From Acidicapsa ligni (GTDB lineage Bacteria; Acidobacteriota; Terriglobia; Terriglobales; Acidobacteriaceae): a stretch of 64,000 bases of DNA. A program made the translations under genes and the position numbers. The stretch's first letter is position 1. Each line of letters starts with the position of its first letter. The notes below the pieces were generated by a model. The model was not told the origin of the DNA, did not search any database, and worked only from the letters and a program-made list of their open reading frames with translations. Shown piece after piece: positions 1 through 10,177 of this stretch. The DNA lies in NCBI RefSeq assembly GCF_025685655.1, contig NZ_JAGSYG010000002.1, positions 963,838-1,027,837 on the forward strand, read 5' to 3'.

Positions 1-2
1 CC

Positions 3-170
3 CGGGAGATCGCGATCGACGGTGGTTTTGTACAAGAGCTTGCTCGGGATATTCCCGCTGGGGAAAAGGGCGATTTTTCCTCTTTGGTTCCGTGGAATCT
101 TCTGCGAATACCCGATTCAATAGCACAATCCACATCTCAGGAAGCCAGAGGTGGTGGAATGCCTCTTTAG
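3..170 (+). CDS. 3' end of an unidentified upstream gene (partial)
   Basis: An open frame enters from the left edge and stops with TAG at 168-170, giving about 55 C-terminal residues that include IDGGFVQELARDIPAGEKG and end in GGGMPL. The composition looks coding and the frame runs in the same direction as the hut genes, ending about 50 bases before hutF. No family could be recognised from the tail; in particular it does not resemble the end of histidine ammonia-lyase. It could be the last residues of an upstream hut-operon gene or a chance frame. Confidence 0.35.
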   Translation, partial: REIAIDGGFVQELARDIPAGEKGDFSSLVPWNLLRIPDSIAQSTSQEARGGGMPL

Positions 171-220
171 GAGCGCAGCAATGCGGATTACGATGAGAAG
201 CATTGTCGAGGAATAGACAG

Positions 221-1648
221 ATGCCGTCTCTGTATCAACCGGAAATACTGTTTGCCGCTGATTCTCCGTATACCAACCAGGGCCTGCTGGTGGACGATAG
301 CGGCACGGTCATCGGAGTCGCCGCAGAGCAATCGGTACCCACCGGTACGCGCAGGATTTCCATGCCCGGCAAGGCACTCTTACCCGGCCTGGCAAATGCG
401 CATTCCCACACCTTTCAGCGTCTCTTCCGCGCCCGTGCCGAGGGTCGCCGCGACGGTGGGGACACATTCTGGACCTGGCGTGAGCAAATGTACCGGGCAG
501 CGGAGTTTGTCTCGCCCGACGATCTTTTTCATGTGGCCCGAGCCACGTTCTTGGAGATGCTGCACGCGGGAATTACAGTCGTCGGCGAGTTTCACTATCT
601 GCATCGCGATGCAAAAGGCGAAGCTTACAGCGATTCCAATCTGCTCAGCCATCAGGTCATCGCCGCAGCACAATCGGTTGGTATTCGAATCAGCCTGCTC
701 AGGACGGCGTACTTCCGCGCTGGCTTTGGCAAAACTCCGCATCCCGGGCAGCGCCGTTTTTATGAGCAACCGGACACCTATTTACGCAATCTCGACGACC
801 TGGTTTCCGCCTATGCGAATGCCGAAAATGTGACCGTAGGCGCCGCACCGCACAGCATTCGGGCCGTTCCGCTGGACGAGTTAAAGCAGATTGCGGAGTA
901 CGCACGGACTCACGGCAATCTCCCGTTACACATGCATATCTCCGAGCAGGTCGGCGAGAATGCGGCGTGTTTTGAGGAGTACGGAGCCACCCCCGTAAGC
1001 CTGGTTGCCGCACATGGAATCCTTTCTCCGCGCACGACGCTCATTCATGCCATTCATCTGACGGAGGCGGAGTTGGCCGCAGTCGCCGAGTACAAGGCCA
1101 CCATCTGCTCCTGCCCCACGACAGAGCGAAATCTCGGTGATGGAATCTTCCCCGCAGACGCGGCAGCGTGTCTGGGCATTCCAGTCGCCTTTGGCACCGA
1201 TAGCCAGGCCCAGATCGACATCCTTGAAGACGCGCGGCAACTCGAATACCACCTGCGTCTCAAGGATCAGCAACGCGGCATTCTCGATGCGTCCGCGCGA
1301 AGCGATTGGGCCTCGCGCGAACCCATCGGCAATGCGCTCTTTCGTGCAGCGTCCAGCAACGGATATGCAGCCCTCGGTCTGCCGGGTGGCAGCCTTGCCG
1401 CAGGCGAGCCGGCTGACTTCTTTACCGTAGATTTGAATGACCTTTCGATTCTCGGCTCAGATGCGGAGTCGATCCTGACGCAAGCTGTTTTCGCGTCAGC
1501 CAAAGGTGCTATTCGTGATGTAGCGGTGCAGGGAAGACTCGTTCTTCAAGACGGAAAACACGTGCTCAACGAAGACATTCGTACTCAATATCAGGACGTT
1601 CAGAGACGCTACCAGGCCACAGCGCCGAGTCGTCAAGGAGACTTATAA
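221..1648 (+). CDS. hutF: Formimidoylglutamate deiminase
   Basis: Cytoplasmic amidohydrolase-superfamily enzyme that converts N-formimidoyl-L-glutamate to N-formyl-L-glutamate and ammonia, in the five-step form of histidine degradation. Seen: the N-terminal beta-sandwich segment, then the metal-binding HSHTF motif followed by [11 protein letters not shown] (typical of HutF), later HMHISEQ, and a C-terminal FGTDSQA segment with the conserved Asp. Length (about 475 residues) fits the family. The ATG at 221 is preferred because GAGGAA lies about 9 bases upstream; an in-frame TTG at 203 would add six residues. The stop overlaps the hutU start by one base (TAATG). The presence of hutF implies a pathway through formylglutamate, not direct formimidoylglutamate hydrolysis. 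Confidence 0.93.
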   Translation: MPSLYQPEILFAADSPYTNQGLLVDDSGTVIGVAAEQSVPTGTRRISMPGKALLPGLANAHSHTFQRLFRARAEGRRDGGDTFWTWREQMYRAAEFVSPDDLFHVARATFLEMLHAGITVVGEFHYLHRDAKGEAYSDSNLLSHQVIAAAQSVGIRISLLRTAYFRAGFGKTPHPGQRRFYEQPDTYLRNLDDLVSAYANAENVTVGAAPHSIRAVPLDELKQIAEYARTHGNLPLHMHISEQVGENAACFEEYGATPVSLVAAHGILSPRTTLIHAIHLTEAELAAVAEYKATICSCPTTERNLGDGIFPADAAACLGIPVAFGTDSQAQIDILEDARQLEYHLRLKDQQRGILDASARSDWASREPIGNALFRAASSNGYAALGLPGGSLAAGEPADFFTVDLNDLSILGSDAESILTQAVFASAKGAIRDVAVQGRLVLQDGKHVLNEDIRTQYQDVQRRYQATAPSRQGDL

Positions 1649-3318
1649 TGACCATTGCTTCTGAAGCAAATAAATCGATTCGCGCGCCTCGCGGCAGCCA
1701 GTTACGTTGCAAGGGATGGCAGCAGGAGGGTGCGTTGCGCTGCCTGATGAACAACCTCGATCCTGACGTCGCCGAGCGCCCCGCCGATCTCGTCGTATAT
1801 GGCGGCATCGGCAAGGCTGCGCGCAACTGGGAGAGCTACCACGCCATCGTTCGCGAGCTTGAAAACCTCGGTAACGAAGAGACGCTGCTCATCCAATCGG
1901 GCAAGCCGGTCGCGGTTTTTCCAACGCATGATATGGCTCCGCGCGTGATCCTCGCGAACTCCAATCTGGTAGGTCAATGGGCCAACTGGGACCACTTTCA
2001 CGAGCTCGATCGCAAGGGCCTGATGATGTACGGGCAGATGACTGCCGGTAGCTGGATTTACATCGGCACACAGGGTATCCTGCAGGGAACCTTTCAGACC
2101 TTTGCGTCTCTGGCCGACATTCATTTCGGTGGCACGCTCAAGGGCCGTCTCGTCGTGACCGGCGGCGTCGGCGGCATGGGTGGAGCACAGCCGCTCGCTG
2201 TCACGCTCAACGACGGCGTAGTCCTTGCTATCGACGTAGATCGCACGCGCATCGATCGCCGCGTCGATACACGCTACTGCGACACCGTTACCGAGAGTCT
2301 CGACGAAGCACTGGCACTCTGTGAAGCAGCCCGTCGCGAAGGCCGTGCTCTTTCCGTGGGACTCGTCGGCAATTGCGCTGAAGTTTTGCCGGAGATTGTT
2401 CGTCGTGGAGTCGTAGTCGATGTCGTCACCGACCAGACCAGCGCGCATGATCCTCTCAACGGATATATCCCTGTCGGCTATTCGCTCGCGCAGGCTGCAG
2501 AGCTTCGTCAACGCGATGCTGCGGCTTACACCAAACTCTCAACTGAATCCATGGCCATCCATGTGAATGCAATGCTCGACCTTCAGCGTGCGGGCGCGAT
2601 TGCTTTTGATTACGGCAACAACATTCGGCGATTCGCGGCAGACGCAGGCTGCAAAGATGCATTCAACATCCCAGGCTTCGTGCCGGAGTATATCCGTCCA
2701 CTCTTCTGCGAAGGCGCGGGTCCATTTCGCTGGGTCGCACTCTCCGGAGATCCAGCAGACATCGCCCGTACCGATGAGCTGGCCCTTGAACTTTTCCCGC
2801 ACAACGAAATCCTCAATCGGTGGATGCGGCTGGCGCGCAATCGCTTCGCATTTCAGGGGCTGCCCGCGCGCATCTGCTGGCTCGGATACGGCGAGCGAGC
2901 GCAAATGGGTGAGGCGATCAACGATCTGGTTCGCAAGGGCGAACTCAGCGCTCCCGTGGCCATTGGTCGCGATCATCTCGATACCGGCTCCGTCGCCAGC
3001 CCCTACCGTGAGACAGAGCGCATGCTGGATGGTTCCGATGCCATAGCGGATTGGCCCATCTTGAACGCGCTGCTCAATACTGCAAGCGGCGCAAGCTGGG
3101 TCAGCTTTCATCACGGTGGCGGAGTAGGCATGGGCTACTCGCTTCACGCAGGCCAGGTCACGGTTGCGGATGGTTCTGCCAACGCGCAGAAGCGCCTGAG
3201 CCGCGTGCTCAACAACGATCCAGGCCTGGGAGTTGTTCGTCATGCCGACGCTGGCTATGAGATCGCCCGGCAGACAGCCAGAGACAAAGGCATTCGCATG
3301 CCGATGCTCAACAAATAG
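1648..3318 (+). CDS. hutU: Urocanate hydratase
   Basis: Cytoplasmic NAD-dependent enzyme adding water to urocanate to give 4-imidazolone-5-propionate, the second step of histidine breakdown. Seen: the glycine-rich NAD-binding run [11 protein letters not shown] (about residues 173-183) and the catalytic cysteine in [12 protein letters not shown], which falls at residue 410, the number used for the Pseudomonas enzyme. The length of 556 residues is the usual one. AAGGAG lies seven bases before the ATG, and the start overlaps the hutF stop by one base, so the genes are translationally coupled. Histidine ammonia-lyase (hutH) is not in this window and must lie elsewhere. Confidence 0.97.
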   Translation: MTIASEANKSIRAPRGSQLRCKGWQQEGALRCLMNNLDPDVAERPADLVVYGGIGKAARNWESYHAIVRELENLGNEETLLIQSGKPVAVFPTHDMAPRVILANSNLVGQWANWDHFHELDRKGLMMYGQMTAGSWIYIGTQGILQGTFQTFASLADIHFGGTLKGRLVVTGGVGGMGGAQPLAVTLNDGVVLAIDVDRTRIDRRVDTRYCDTVTESLDEALALCEAARREGRALSVGLVGNCAEVLPEIVRRGVVVDVVTDQTSAHDPLNGYIPVGYSLAQAAELRQRDAAAYTKLSTESMAIHVNAMLDLQRAGAIAFDYGNNIRRFAADAGCKDAFNIPGFVPEYIRPLFCEGAGPFRWVALSGDPADIARTDELALELFPHNEILNRWMRLARNRFAFQGLPARICWLGYGERAQMGEAINDLVRKGELSAPVAIGRDHLDTGSVASPYRETERMLDGSDAIADWPILNALLNTASGASWVSFHHGGGVGMGYSLHAGQVTVADGSANAQKRLSRVLNNDPGLGVVRHADAGYEIARQTARDKGIRMPMLNK

Positions 3319-3327
3319 GCAGCGAAA

Positions 3328-4584
3328 ATGAGCATGTCGAATAAACTCGCCATCGTCAACATCGGGCAACTCGTTACACTTGCCGGGCCACCTCGACCGC
3401 GTGTTGGGCCTGAGATGCGTGAGCTGGGCTTGCTGCAGGATGTCGCGTTGCTTATCGAAGACGGACGTATCGTCGCCACAGGCAGCTATCAGGATCTGCG
3501 CAATCGAATAGGCAATGAAACGGCCGTCATCGACGCGCAGCAGCAACTTGTAACCCCCGGTTTTGTAGATGCACACACGCATCTGGTCTTTGCAGGCAAT
3601 CGAGCCGCGGAGTTTGAAAAGCGCATTGGCGGTGCAACCTACCAGGAGATTGCTGCGGCAGGTGGCGGCATTCAATCCACCGTTGCACTCACACGAAAAG
3701 CTACAGAAGAAGAGTTGCTGGCGCAGGCACGCAAGCATCGTGACTGGATGCTGCGCGGCGGTACAACTACGCTTGAGGCCAAGTCTGGCTATGGGCTCGA
3801 TCACCCAACCGAGCTGCGCATCCTGCGCGTGCTGGCGCGACTTGCAGAGGATGGGCCAGTCCGCATCATTGCAACGTTGCTTGCCGCACATACAGTGCCC
3901 AAAGAGTTTGCAGACCGTCGGGCAGAGTATCTCCATTGGATCGTTGCCGATCTCATTCCTGAAGTAGCCTCGCTTGAACTCGCCCGATACTGCGATGCCT
4001 TCTGCGACGATCATGCATTCACCGTCGAAGAGACGCGGCAAGTGCTTGAAGCTGCGCAAACGCATGGCTTAGGACTGCGGCTTCATGCCGAGCAGTTTCG
4101 TCCAGGCACAGGCGCGGCTCTCGCTGCTGAATTGCACGCCGCCACTGCCGATCATTTGGAGACTGTTACGGAAGATACTTTGCACCTGCTTCTCGATGCA
4201 AAAGTGCAGCCTGTATTGCTGCCCGCTTCAGTGTTTTGTCTCGGGCGCGATCAATATCCACCGGCTCGCAGGATGATTGATCTCGGCCTGCCCGTGGTGA
4301 TTGCTACGGACTTCAATCCAGGTTCATCGCCTGCACCTTCCATGCTGTTCACAATGGCTTTAGCGTCCATTCACATGAAGATGCTTCCTGCCGAAGCTCT
4401 CATCGCGGCAACGATCAATGCCGCCTACTCTCTCAGGCTGGGTGACACGATCGGTTCGCTTGAACAAGGAAAAGCCGCTGATTTTCTCATCCATGAGTGC
4501 GACGACTATCGCGAGCTTGCCTACTACGTTGCCGCTCCTGCGCGCCCACGAGTCTTCATCGCTGGCAGCGAGGTAACTCCATGA
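3328..4584 (+). CDS. hutI: Imidazolonepropionase
   Basis: Zinc or iron amidohydrolase that opens the ring of 4-imidazolone-5-propionate to give N-formimidoyl-L-glutamate, the substrate of HutF. Seen: FVDAHTHLVFAGNR with metal ligands His83 and His85, RGGTTTLEAKSGYG, LHAEQF, and the C-terminal ATDFNPGSSPAPS segment with the catalytic Asp. Length 418 is normal. It starts nine bases after hutU; another ATG two codons downstream is possible and the ribosome-binding site is weak. Its stop overlaps the ATG of the following M20 gene (ATGA). Confidence 0.96.
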   Translation: MSMSNKLAIVNIGQLVTLAGPPRPRVGPEMRELGLLQDVALLIEDGRIVATGSYQDLRNRIGNETAVIDAQQQLVTPGFVDAHTHLVFAGNRAAEFEKRIGGATYQEIAAAGGGIQSTVALTRKATEEELLAQARKHRDWMLRGGTTTLEAKSGYGLDHPTELRILRVLARLAEDGPVRIIATLLAAHTVPKEFADRRAEYLHWIVADLIPEVASLELARYCDAFCDDHAFTVEETRQVLEAAQTHGLGLRLHAEQFRPGTGAALAAELHAATADHLETVTEDTLHLLLDAKVQPVLLPASVFCLGRDQYPPARRMIDLGLPVVIATDFNPGSSPAPSMLFTMALASIHMKMLPAEALIAATINAAYSLRLGDTIGSLEQGKAADFLIHECDDYRELAYYVAAPARPRVFIAGSEVTP

Positions 4585-5726
4585 CGCAGGCCTTGTCCGT
4601 TATAGATCTTCTGCGCGAGTTAGTCGCTGTTTCAACTCCATCATCCGTTTCCAATCTACCGTTGTTGCATCGCGTCTCCGCTCATCTTGCACCACTCGGC
4701 TGGCATGTCATGCTCTTTCCCTACGCCGATGAAAAGGGCATAGAAAAAGCAAACCTGATAGCCCGTCCCAACGGATACCGGGGACAGGACAAAGAACAAG
4801 ACAAAATAGACTTGGCGTTTATCTGCCATACAGACACGGTGCCTTACGCTGCGGACTGGGCCGGCGCGCTTCATCTGGAAGAGAGCGAAGGGATGTTGCA
4901 TGGCTGTGGATCGTGCGATGTCAAAGGCGCACTGGCGTGCTTTTTGGCTGCTGTTGTCGGCGCCAAGTCAGATGCAATCCGCTCAAATGTTGCATTGATC
5001 CTTACCGCCGATGAAGAGATCGGATGCAAGGGCATGGAGCGTTTACTGGGAGCAACAAATCTGCGCATCGGCTCTGCTCTTGTGAGCGAGCCAACATCCT
5101 TGCGGCCCGGTATCGCGGGCAAAGGATACGGTCTTGCGCGCATCCGTGTAGAGGGCAGAGAAGCGCATTCAGCGTTCCCTCAACAAGGCATATCGGCCAT
5201 CTCAATAGCTGCACGGCTGATAGCGAAGATCGAAGATAGCTTCATCCCATCTCGCCATGATCGTCTTTTTGATCCTCCCCACACGACACTCAACATTGGA
5301 GTGATAGAAGGCGGCACGGCGAAGAACATTATCCCTGGGCAATGCAGCTTTCTCGTCGAGTGGAGAGCCATTCCCGGTGAAGAGACCGGCGCAGTTTTTA
5401 ATCGGATAAGCGCGTTGATCGAAGAGGTACGTCAATCCCCATCCTCTCCAGAACATGCAGCCATACATATTGAGCAACTAAGAGACGAGTCAGGCTTTGC
5501 ACCTGCGAGCGTGGGCACTCTACAAGAGCGTCTCGCTACCTTAGTTGCTCATGAACCTGTCGGAATAAGCTTCGGTTCTGAAGCCAGTAGAGTCGCCCGC
5601 ATCGCAGACGAAGTCATCGTCATTGGTCCCGGCGATATGCACACAGCGCACAGCGCCCGCGAGTGTGTGCCCATTGCCGAATTGCAGCAATGGACACGTG
5701 TCCTGCGCTCTCTCTTGACGGTGTGA
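4581..5726 (+). CDS. M20-family (ArgE/DapE-like) metallo-amidohydrolase, candidate formylglutamate deformylase
   Basis: Zinc-dependent N-acyl amino acid hydrolase of the ArgE/DapE group. Seen: FICHTDTVP with the HxD zinc motif, GSCDVKGALA, the TADEEIGCKG motif with the catalytic Glu and metal-binding Glu, SEPTS, a dimerisation domain starting near GREAHSAFP, and the C-terminal HSARECV His. The reading frame is open upstream to 4497, but the ATG at 4581 is chosen because AGGT lies just before it and it gives the usual 381-residue length. It overlaps hutI by four bases. Its annotation by homology would be acetylornithine deacetylase, but its place at the end of a hutFUI operon with no hutG suggests that it removes the formyl group from N-formylglutamate. 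That role is inferred. Confidence 0.85.
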   Translation: MTQALSVIDLLRELVAVSTPSSVSNLPLLHRVSAHLAPLGWHVMLFPYADEKGIEKANLIARPNGYRGQDKEQDKIDLAFICHTDTVPYAADWAGALHLEESEGMLHGCGSCDVKGALACFLAAVVGAKSDAIRSNVALILTADEEIGCKGMERLLGATNLRIGSALVSEPTSLRPGIAGKGYGLARIRVEGREAHSAFPQQGISAISIAARLIAKIEDSFIPSRHDRLFDPPHTTLNIGVIEGGTAKNIIPGQCSFLVEWRAIPGEETGAVFNRISALIEEVRQSPSSPEHAAIHIEQLRDESGFAPASVGTLQERLATLVAHEPVGISFGSEASRVARIADEVIVIGPGDMHTAHSARECVPIAELQQWTRVLRSLLTV

Positions 5727-8700
5727 TTAAAACTGTTCCACTGGCGTTTCATGACTCTTGCGCGTCAGCAGGTAATAGATCACCGGCGTCACAATAAGAG
5801 AAAGAACGACCGAGACAAGCAATCCTCCAATGACCGCGATGGCCAGCGGCTGCAACATCTGCGAGCCAGATCCGAGAGCCAGTGCAAGTGGCAGCATTCC
5901 ACATACGGCGGCAATTGCAGTCATAGCAATTGGCCGTAAGCGGCGTTGAGCAGCAAGCAACATCGCCTCGCGTGCCGGTAGTCCCGCTGCCCGGAATTTC
6001 TCATCCGCATCGAGCAGCAAAATTCCATTTTTCGCAACAATCCCGATCACCATAATCAGCCCCATAAAGCTGGCTACATTGAAAGTTGTTTGCGTGATGA
6101 GTAATGCCACGACTACGCCCGAGATAGAGAGTATTGAACTGGTAAGAATCGCAATCGGCGCAGAGAAGTTGCGGAACTCCGCAAGCAATACTCCGAAGAC
6201 CAGTACCAATGCGAGGATCAAAACTCGCAGCAGATCCCGGAAGGATTTCTGCTGCTCTTCGTAGGTGCCACCATACTCGACATGCACGTTTGAAGGCAGA
6301 TGTAATGCCTGCACCGTTGAGCGTACCTTGGCCATCGCGCTGCCTAGATCTGAGCCTTCAAGGCGGCCGCTGACTACGATGAGTTGTTGCAGATTTTCCC
6401 TGCGAATTTCATTCTGCGGAGGCAGTTGTGTAATCTGTGCAATCGCGCCAAGCGTAGCAGTGTGGCCACTGGCGGAGTTGAAAACAGTATTCTGAATTGA
6501 GTTAAGAGAAGAGCGACTTTCTTCCGGAAGCCGGATGCGTATCGTGTATGGACGACCATTGACGATCAGCGGTTCGTTGGTTGGAAGGCCGTCCAGAATA
6601 GACGTTGCATCTTCAGCAATTTCCGCTGGCGTAAAGCCAAATTGCGCCGCAAGCACAGGGCTGATTTTGAAATCGGTAGCAGGCCCGCTCACCGTGTTGT
6701 CGACGCCATTCTGCGTATCGACAACACCGGGGATTTTTCCAATCGCATCCTGAACCTTGGGGCCAAGCTGATTTAGCAGCGCCTGATCACTGCTGAATAA
6801 TTTGATCTGAATCGGCTCAGGCGAGTTGGAAAGATCGCCAATCATATCCTGCAAAACCTGCGTGAATTCAATATCCAACTCAGGCTCAGTCTTCTTGATC
6901 TCATTGCGGACATCCGCCATGACTTCGTCTATTGGTCGCGAACGATGCGTCTTGAGCCTGACCGTAAAGTCTCCATAGTTCGCCTCGGTAACAGCCGCCA
7001 AGCCCATCTGCAGACCAGTTCGTCGAGAAGTAATCAACACCTCCGGAGTATCGTGCAGTATCTTTTCTACATGCTGCAACACGCGATCTGTTTCGGATAA
7101 CGAACTGCCCGACGGCATGATGTAATCGAGAATAAATGCACCCTCGTCCATCTCCGGAAGAAGATCAGAACCTAAAGCGTTATAGCTGAAATACGTGCCG
7201 ATAATAAGGCCAATACACAGTAGTCCAAGCACAATAGGTCTCGACAAAGCCCAACCAAGTGCAGAGGCATGAGCGGTAAGAATACGCTTCATGACCGGGC
7301 CCGCATGATGTGAACCGGCGCTCGTATCTGCATCTTCTCTTGCGTCCACTTTCTTCTTGCGCAGCAAGAACAGGGACAACGCCGGAGTCCACGTAAGCGC
7401 GAGCAAAAGAGAAGTCAATAACGACGCCGTCATAGTTACAGCAAGAGCGCGAAAGAAACTGCCTGTAACACCGGTGACTGCAATCAGTGGAAGAAAAACG
7501 ACCACGGGAGTAATCGTGGATCCGATCAGGGGCAAAGTAATTTCATTGAGCGCCTTGCGCACCGCTTCGATACGCGATTCACCTGCATCCCGATGCACAA
7601 CGATGTTCTCAACGACGACGATAGCGTCATCAATTACCAGGCCAATCGCAGCCGCAAGTCCGCCAAGGGTCATCAGGTTAAATGACTCACCGATGATCCA
7701 CAGCAGGAGAATGGTAATTGCGACAGTGACCGGTATAACAAGGCCAGCGACGAGCGAAGAACTCCAATCACGCAGGAAGAGAAAGAGAATGATGCAGGCA
7801 AGAATAAGGCCTATAAAGATTGCGTCTCGAACGCTGCCAATCGACTGGCGCACCAACTCTGACTGATCATAAAACGGTTCCAGGTGTACGCCCTGGGGCA
7901 GCTTCGGCGTGAGCGTCACAACCTCATCTGCAACGGCGCTGGCCACCTGAACAGTATTCGATGAAGGCTGTCGCGCTATGTTCAACAGCACAGCCTGTTT
8001 GCCATTGGAGGTGACCATCGTATAGATAGGCATGGCAGCGGGCACAACCGTTGCTACATCGCTCACATGCACTGGAACACCGCCGGGAGTGGTCTTGATA
8101 ACCAGATCGGATAACTCGCTTGCACTGTGCGCCTGTGCTCCAATGAGCCCTAGAAATAGCTGATGATCGGCTTCATAAAGTCCTGGTGAATCGACGATGT
8201 TCGCTGCTTGCACGCCGTTCAGTAGATCAGAAATCGTAATCCCGGCGGCTTGCAAACGAGAGATGTCCGGAACGATATGAAACTCAGGAACCTTGCCTCC
8301 TTGCACTACAACCGTGCTGACCCCATCGACGCGATTCAGCGGAGGCTTGAGGTCATATGTAGCAATCTCCCACAGGCGCTCCTGCGAAACAGTCTGCGGT
8401 CCACGATCATCTGCGGTTAATGCGTAGCCGAGAATAGGAAAGGTCGCAAACGTAAGCCTGTTTGTGGTGATGTGTGCTGTTGTCGGCAGAGTCTGCTGCA
8501 CCTTGGAGAGCGCCGCGTCCACGAGTTGCAGCGTGTGGAACATATCAACGTTCCAGTTGAAGAACAGGCTGATCTCCGCCGAGCCACGACTGGTCGTACT
8601 GCGCACCGTACTTAATCCCGGCACACTGTTCACCGCGTCTTCAATAGGCTTGGTAATGGTGATCTGCATCTGTTCGACGGGCATCACACCGTTGTCGACG

Positions 8701-8885
8701 CCAATCACCACGCGGGGAAAATTCGTGTCAGGAAAAACTGAAGTCGGCACCTGAAATGCCGCGTAGATACCAGCAAACGTGAGCGTGATCAGAAAAAAGA
8801 ATATGGATGCGGAAGCAAGCGAAAGCCAGAAACTATCTTTGGGTTGAGCGTTGGTTTGTACTATGGATTCAGGCGGCGAGCTCAT
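5727..8885 (-). CDS. RND efflux pump, inner-membrane permease subunit
   Basis: Proton-driven inner-membrane transporter of the AcrB/MdtB superfamily, acting with the adaptor and channel encoded just upstream. The protein has 1052 residues with an N-terminal membrane helix, two large periplasmic loops and two sets of membrane helices. The TM4 motif GLVIDDAIVVVENI carries the paired Asp of drug-type (HAE) pumps, while LLPEMDEGAF before the second half resembles CzcA-type metal pumps, so substrate class is unsettled. The ATG overlaps the adaptor's stop codon (ATGA). The gene ends at 5727, directly next to the opposing stop of the M20 gene at 5726, with no visible terminator. Confidence 0.93.
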   Translation of the reverse strand: MSSPPESIVQTNAQPKDSFWLSLASASIFFFLITLTFAGIYAAFQVPTSVFPDTNFPRVVIGVDNGVMPVEQMQITITKPIEDAVNSVPGLSTVRSTTSRGSAEISLFFNWNVDMFHTLQLVDAALSKVQQTLPTTAHITTNRLTFATFPILGYALTADDRGPQTVSQERLWEIATYDLKPPLNRVDGVSTVVVQGGKVPEFHIVPDISRLQAAGITISDLLNGVQAANIVDSPGLYEADHQLFLGLIGAQAHSASELSDLVIKTTPGGVPVHVSDVATVVPAAMPIYTMVTSNGKQAVLLNIARQPSSNTVQVASAVADEVVTLTPKLPQGVHLEPFYDQSELVRQSIGSVRDAIFIGLILACIILFLFLRDWSSSLVAGLVIPVTVAITILLLWIIGESFNLMTLGGLAAAIGLVIDDAIVVVENIVVHRDAGESRIEAVRKALNEITLPLIGSTITPVVVFLPLIAVTGVTGSFFRALAVTMTASLLTSLLLALTWTPALSLFLLRKKKVDAREDADTSAGSHHAGPVMKRILTAHASALGWALSRPIVLGLLCIGLIIGTYFSYNALGSDLLPEMDEGAFILDYIMPSGSSLSETDRVLQHVEKILHDTPEVLITSRRTGLQMGLAAVTEANYGDFTVRLKTHRSRPIDEVMADVRNEIKKTEPELDIEFTQVLQDMIGDLSNSPEPIQIKLFSSDQALLNQLGPKVQDAIGKIPGVVDTQNGVDNTVSGPATDFKISPVLAAQFGFTPAEIAEDATSILDGLPTNEPLIVNGRPYTIRIRLPEESRSSLNSIQNTVFNSASGHTATLGAIAQITQLPPQNEIRRENLQQLIVVSGRLEGSDLGSAMAKVRSTVQALHLPSNVHVEYGGTYEEQQKSFRDLLRVLILALVLVFGVLLAEFRNFSAPIAILTSSILSISGVVVALLITQTTFNVASFMGLIMVIGIVAKNGILLLDADEKFRAAGLPAREAMLLAAQRRLRPIAMTAIAAVCGMLPLALALGSGSQMLQPLAIAVIGGLLVSVVLSLIVTPVIYYLLTRKSHETPVEQF

Positions 8886-10174
8886 TTATCTTCTCCGCTC
8901 TTTCCTGCATCCGGCTTGTCATCTGCAGCACCGACCTTGACCTTCGTGTCTTCATCCAGAGCATAGCTGCCTGTCGTGATCACCATATCTTTGTCGGTGA
9001 TGCCGGACAACACCTGGGATATAGTTGCAGTCTGAAGGCCGATCGTTGCCGGGTGTTTATGTGCCGTTCCATCTGCAGCAATCACCATCACAAACTTGCC
9101 GCCATCCTGTGCCGTCTGGAGCGACTGTGTAGGAATCAGCAGCGCATTGTTGGCACTGCGCCCTGTGATCGATACATGAACAGGCGTTCCAGCCTTGAGT
9201 ATTTCTTTATGATTCTCAACTCGCACCCAAACCTCAACAGTTGTGCTGCCAGGGTCGAGAGCTGGACTAATGAGAGTGACCTTGCCTGCGATGGGGTCGT
9301 CCATGCCCGGAACAAGAATAGTTGCTTCTGCACCAACGGATAGCTGCTGCGCCATTAACTGCGCGATGTGTAGTTTGGCAATTAGTGAGGACGTCTCCAT
9401 CACCGTAATAACAGGAACTCCAGCGGCTGCTGTTTCCCCTGGATATACGGGCATATCCGTGACAATGCCATCGATAGGACTGCGAATCTCTGTGTAACTC
9501 AACTGAGCCTGCGTTCCGAGAAACTTACCTTTCGCCGAGTCAAGCTGTCCCTTGGCGGATTCCAGTGCAGCCTTATTGCTGGTCTTTTGTACGGCTTCGA
9601 AGTGTTGCTGCGCCAGGTCATAAGCGGCCTGCGCCTGCACAAGCGCCGCTTTCGCTGTATCCAGATCACGGCCTGGAATTGCTCCTTGCGAAAAGAGTTG
9701 AGTGCGCGCGGTCGCGATGCTTTGACTTAATTCCAGATTTGCCTTCGCTTGTTTCAAATCAAGTTCGGCTCTGGTGTAGTCTTCGGGCACTGTAGCATGG
9801 GTTGCGTTGGCGTATGCTGCTTCGGCCGACTTATAGGCGCCTTCGTTATCCATCACTGCCGCCGATAGATCGCTGTTCTCAAGCACGGCCAATAGTTGCC
9901 CTGCTTTGACGTGCGCTCCTCGTTGTACATAGAGCTTCTTCACCGGCGATGTAATTTTTGGCGTAATGACCGCATGATTCAATGGGGACAATGTTGCATC
10001 GGCAACAATCTGTTCCGAGATATCGCCACGATGCGGCAGAGACGCTTGTACAGTAACTTCTGAAGTTACTGGCACATCTTTTTTCTGACACCCCGCGATA
10101 ATAGGCAGAAGACAGCAGGTTGCCAAAACAACATTGAGAAGATGTGCTCGATTTGCAAATAAGAATTCTGGCAT
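8882..10174 (-). CDS. RND efflux periplasmic adaptor (membrane fusion lipoprotein)
   Basis: Links the RND permease to the outer-membrane channel. Seen: an N-terminal signal ending in a lipobox (PIIAGC, Cys at about residue 29), a lipoyl-like half (YVQRGAHVKAGQLLAVLENSD), an alpha-helical hairpin rich in Ala, Gln and Lys (about residues 100-210), the second lipoyl half (YTEIRSPIDGIV), and beta-barrel and membrane-proximal domains ending in a charged tail. The 430-residue length is typical. It begins three bases after the TolC-like gene's stop and overlaps the permease gene by four bases, so the three pump parts are one transcriptional unit. Confidence 0.92.
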   Translation of the reverse strand: MPEFLFANRAHLLNVVLATCCLLPIIAGCQKKDVPVTSEVTVQASLPHRGDISEQIVADATLSPLNHAVITPKITSPVKKLYVQRGAHVKAGQLLAVLENSDLSAAVMDNEGAYKSAEAAYANATHATVPEDYTRAELDLKQAKANLELSQSIATARTQLFSQGAIPGRDLDTAKAALVQAQAAYDLAQQHFEAVQKTSNKAALESAKGQLDSAKGKFLGTQAQLSYTEIRSPIDGIVTDMPVYPGETAAAGVPVITVMETSSLIAKLHIAQLMAQQLSVGAEATILVPGMDDPIAGKVTLISPALDPGSTTVEVWVRVENHKEILKAGTPVHVSITGRSANNALLIPTQSLQTAQDGGKFVMVIAADGTAHKHPATIGLQTATISQVLSGITDKDMVITTGSYALDEDTKVKVGAADDKPDAGKSGEDK

Positions 10175-10177
10175 AAG

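Noticed and set aside
2539..4065. 508-codon minus-strand frame over hutU and hutI
   Set aside because: It is the complement of two well-identified genes, is Cys- and Ala-rich with no family features, and is a shadow frame.
4497..4580. Longer N-terminus for the M20 hydrolase
   Set aside because: The extra 28 residues lie in hutI in another frame, are Arg/Cys-rich, and the ATG at 4581 has an AGGT site and the usual ATGA overlap.
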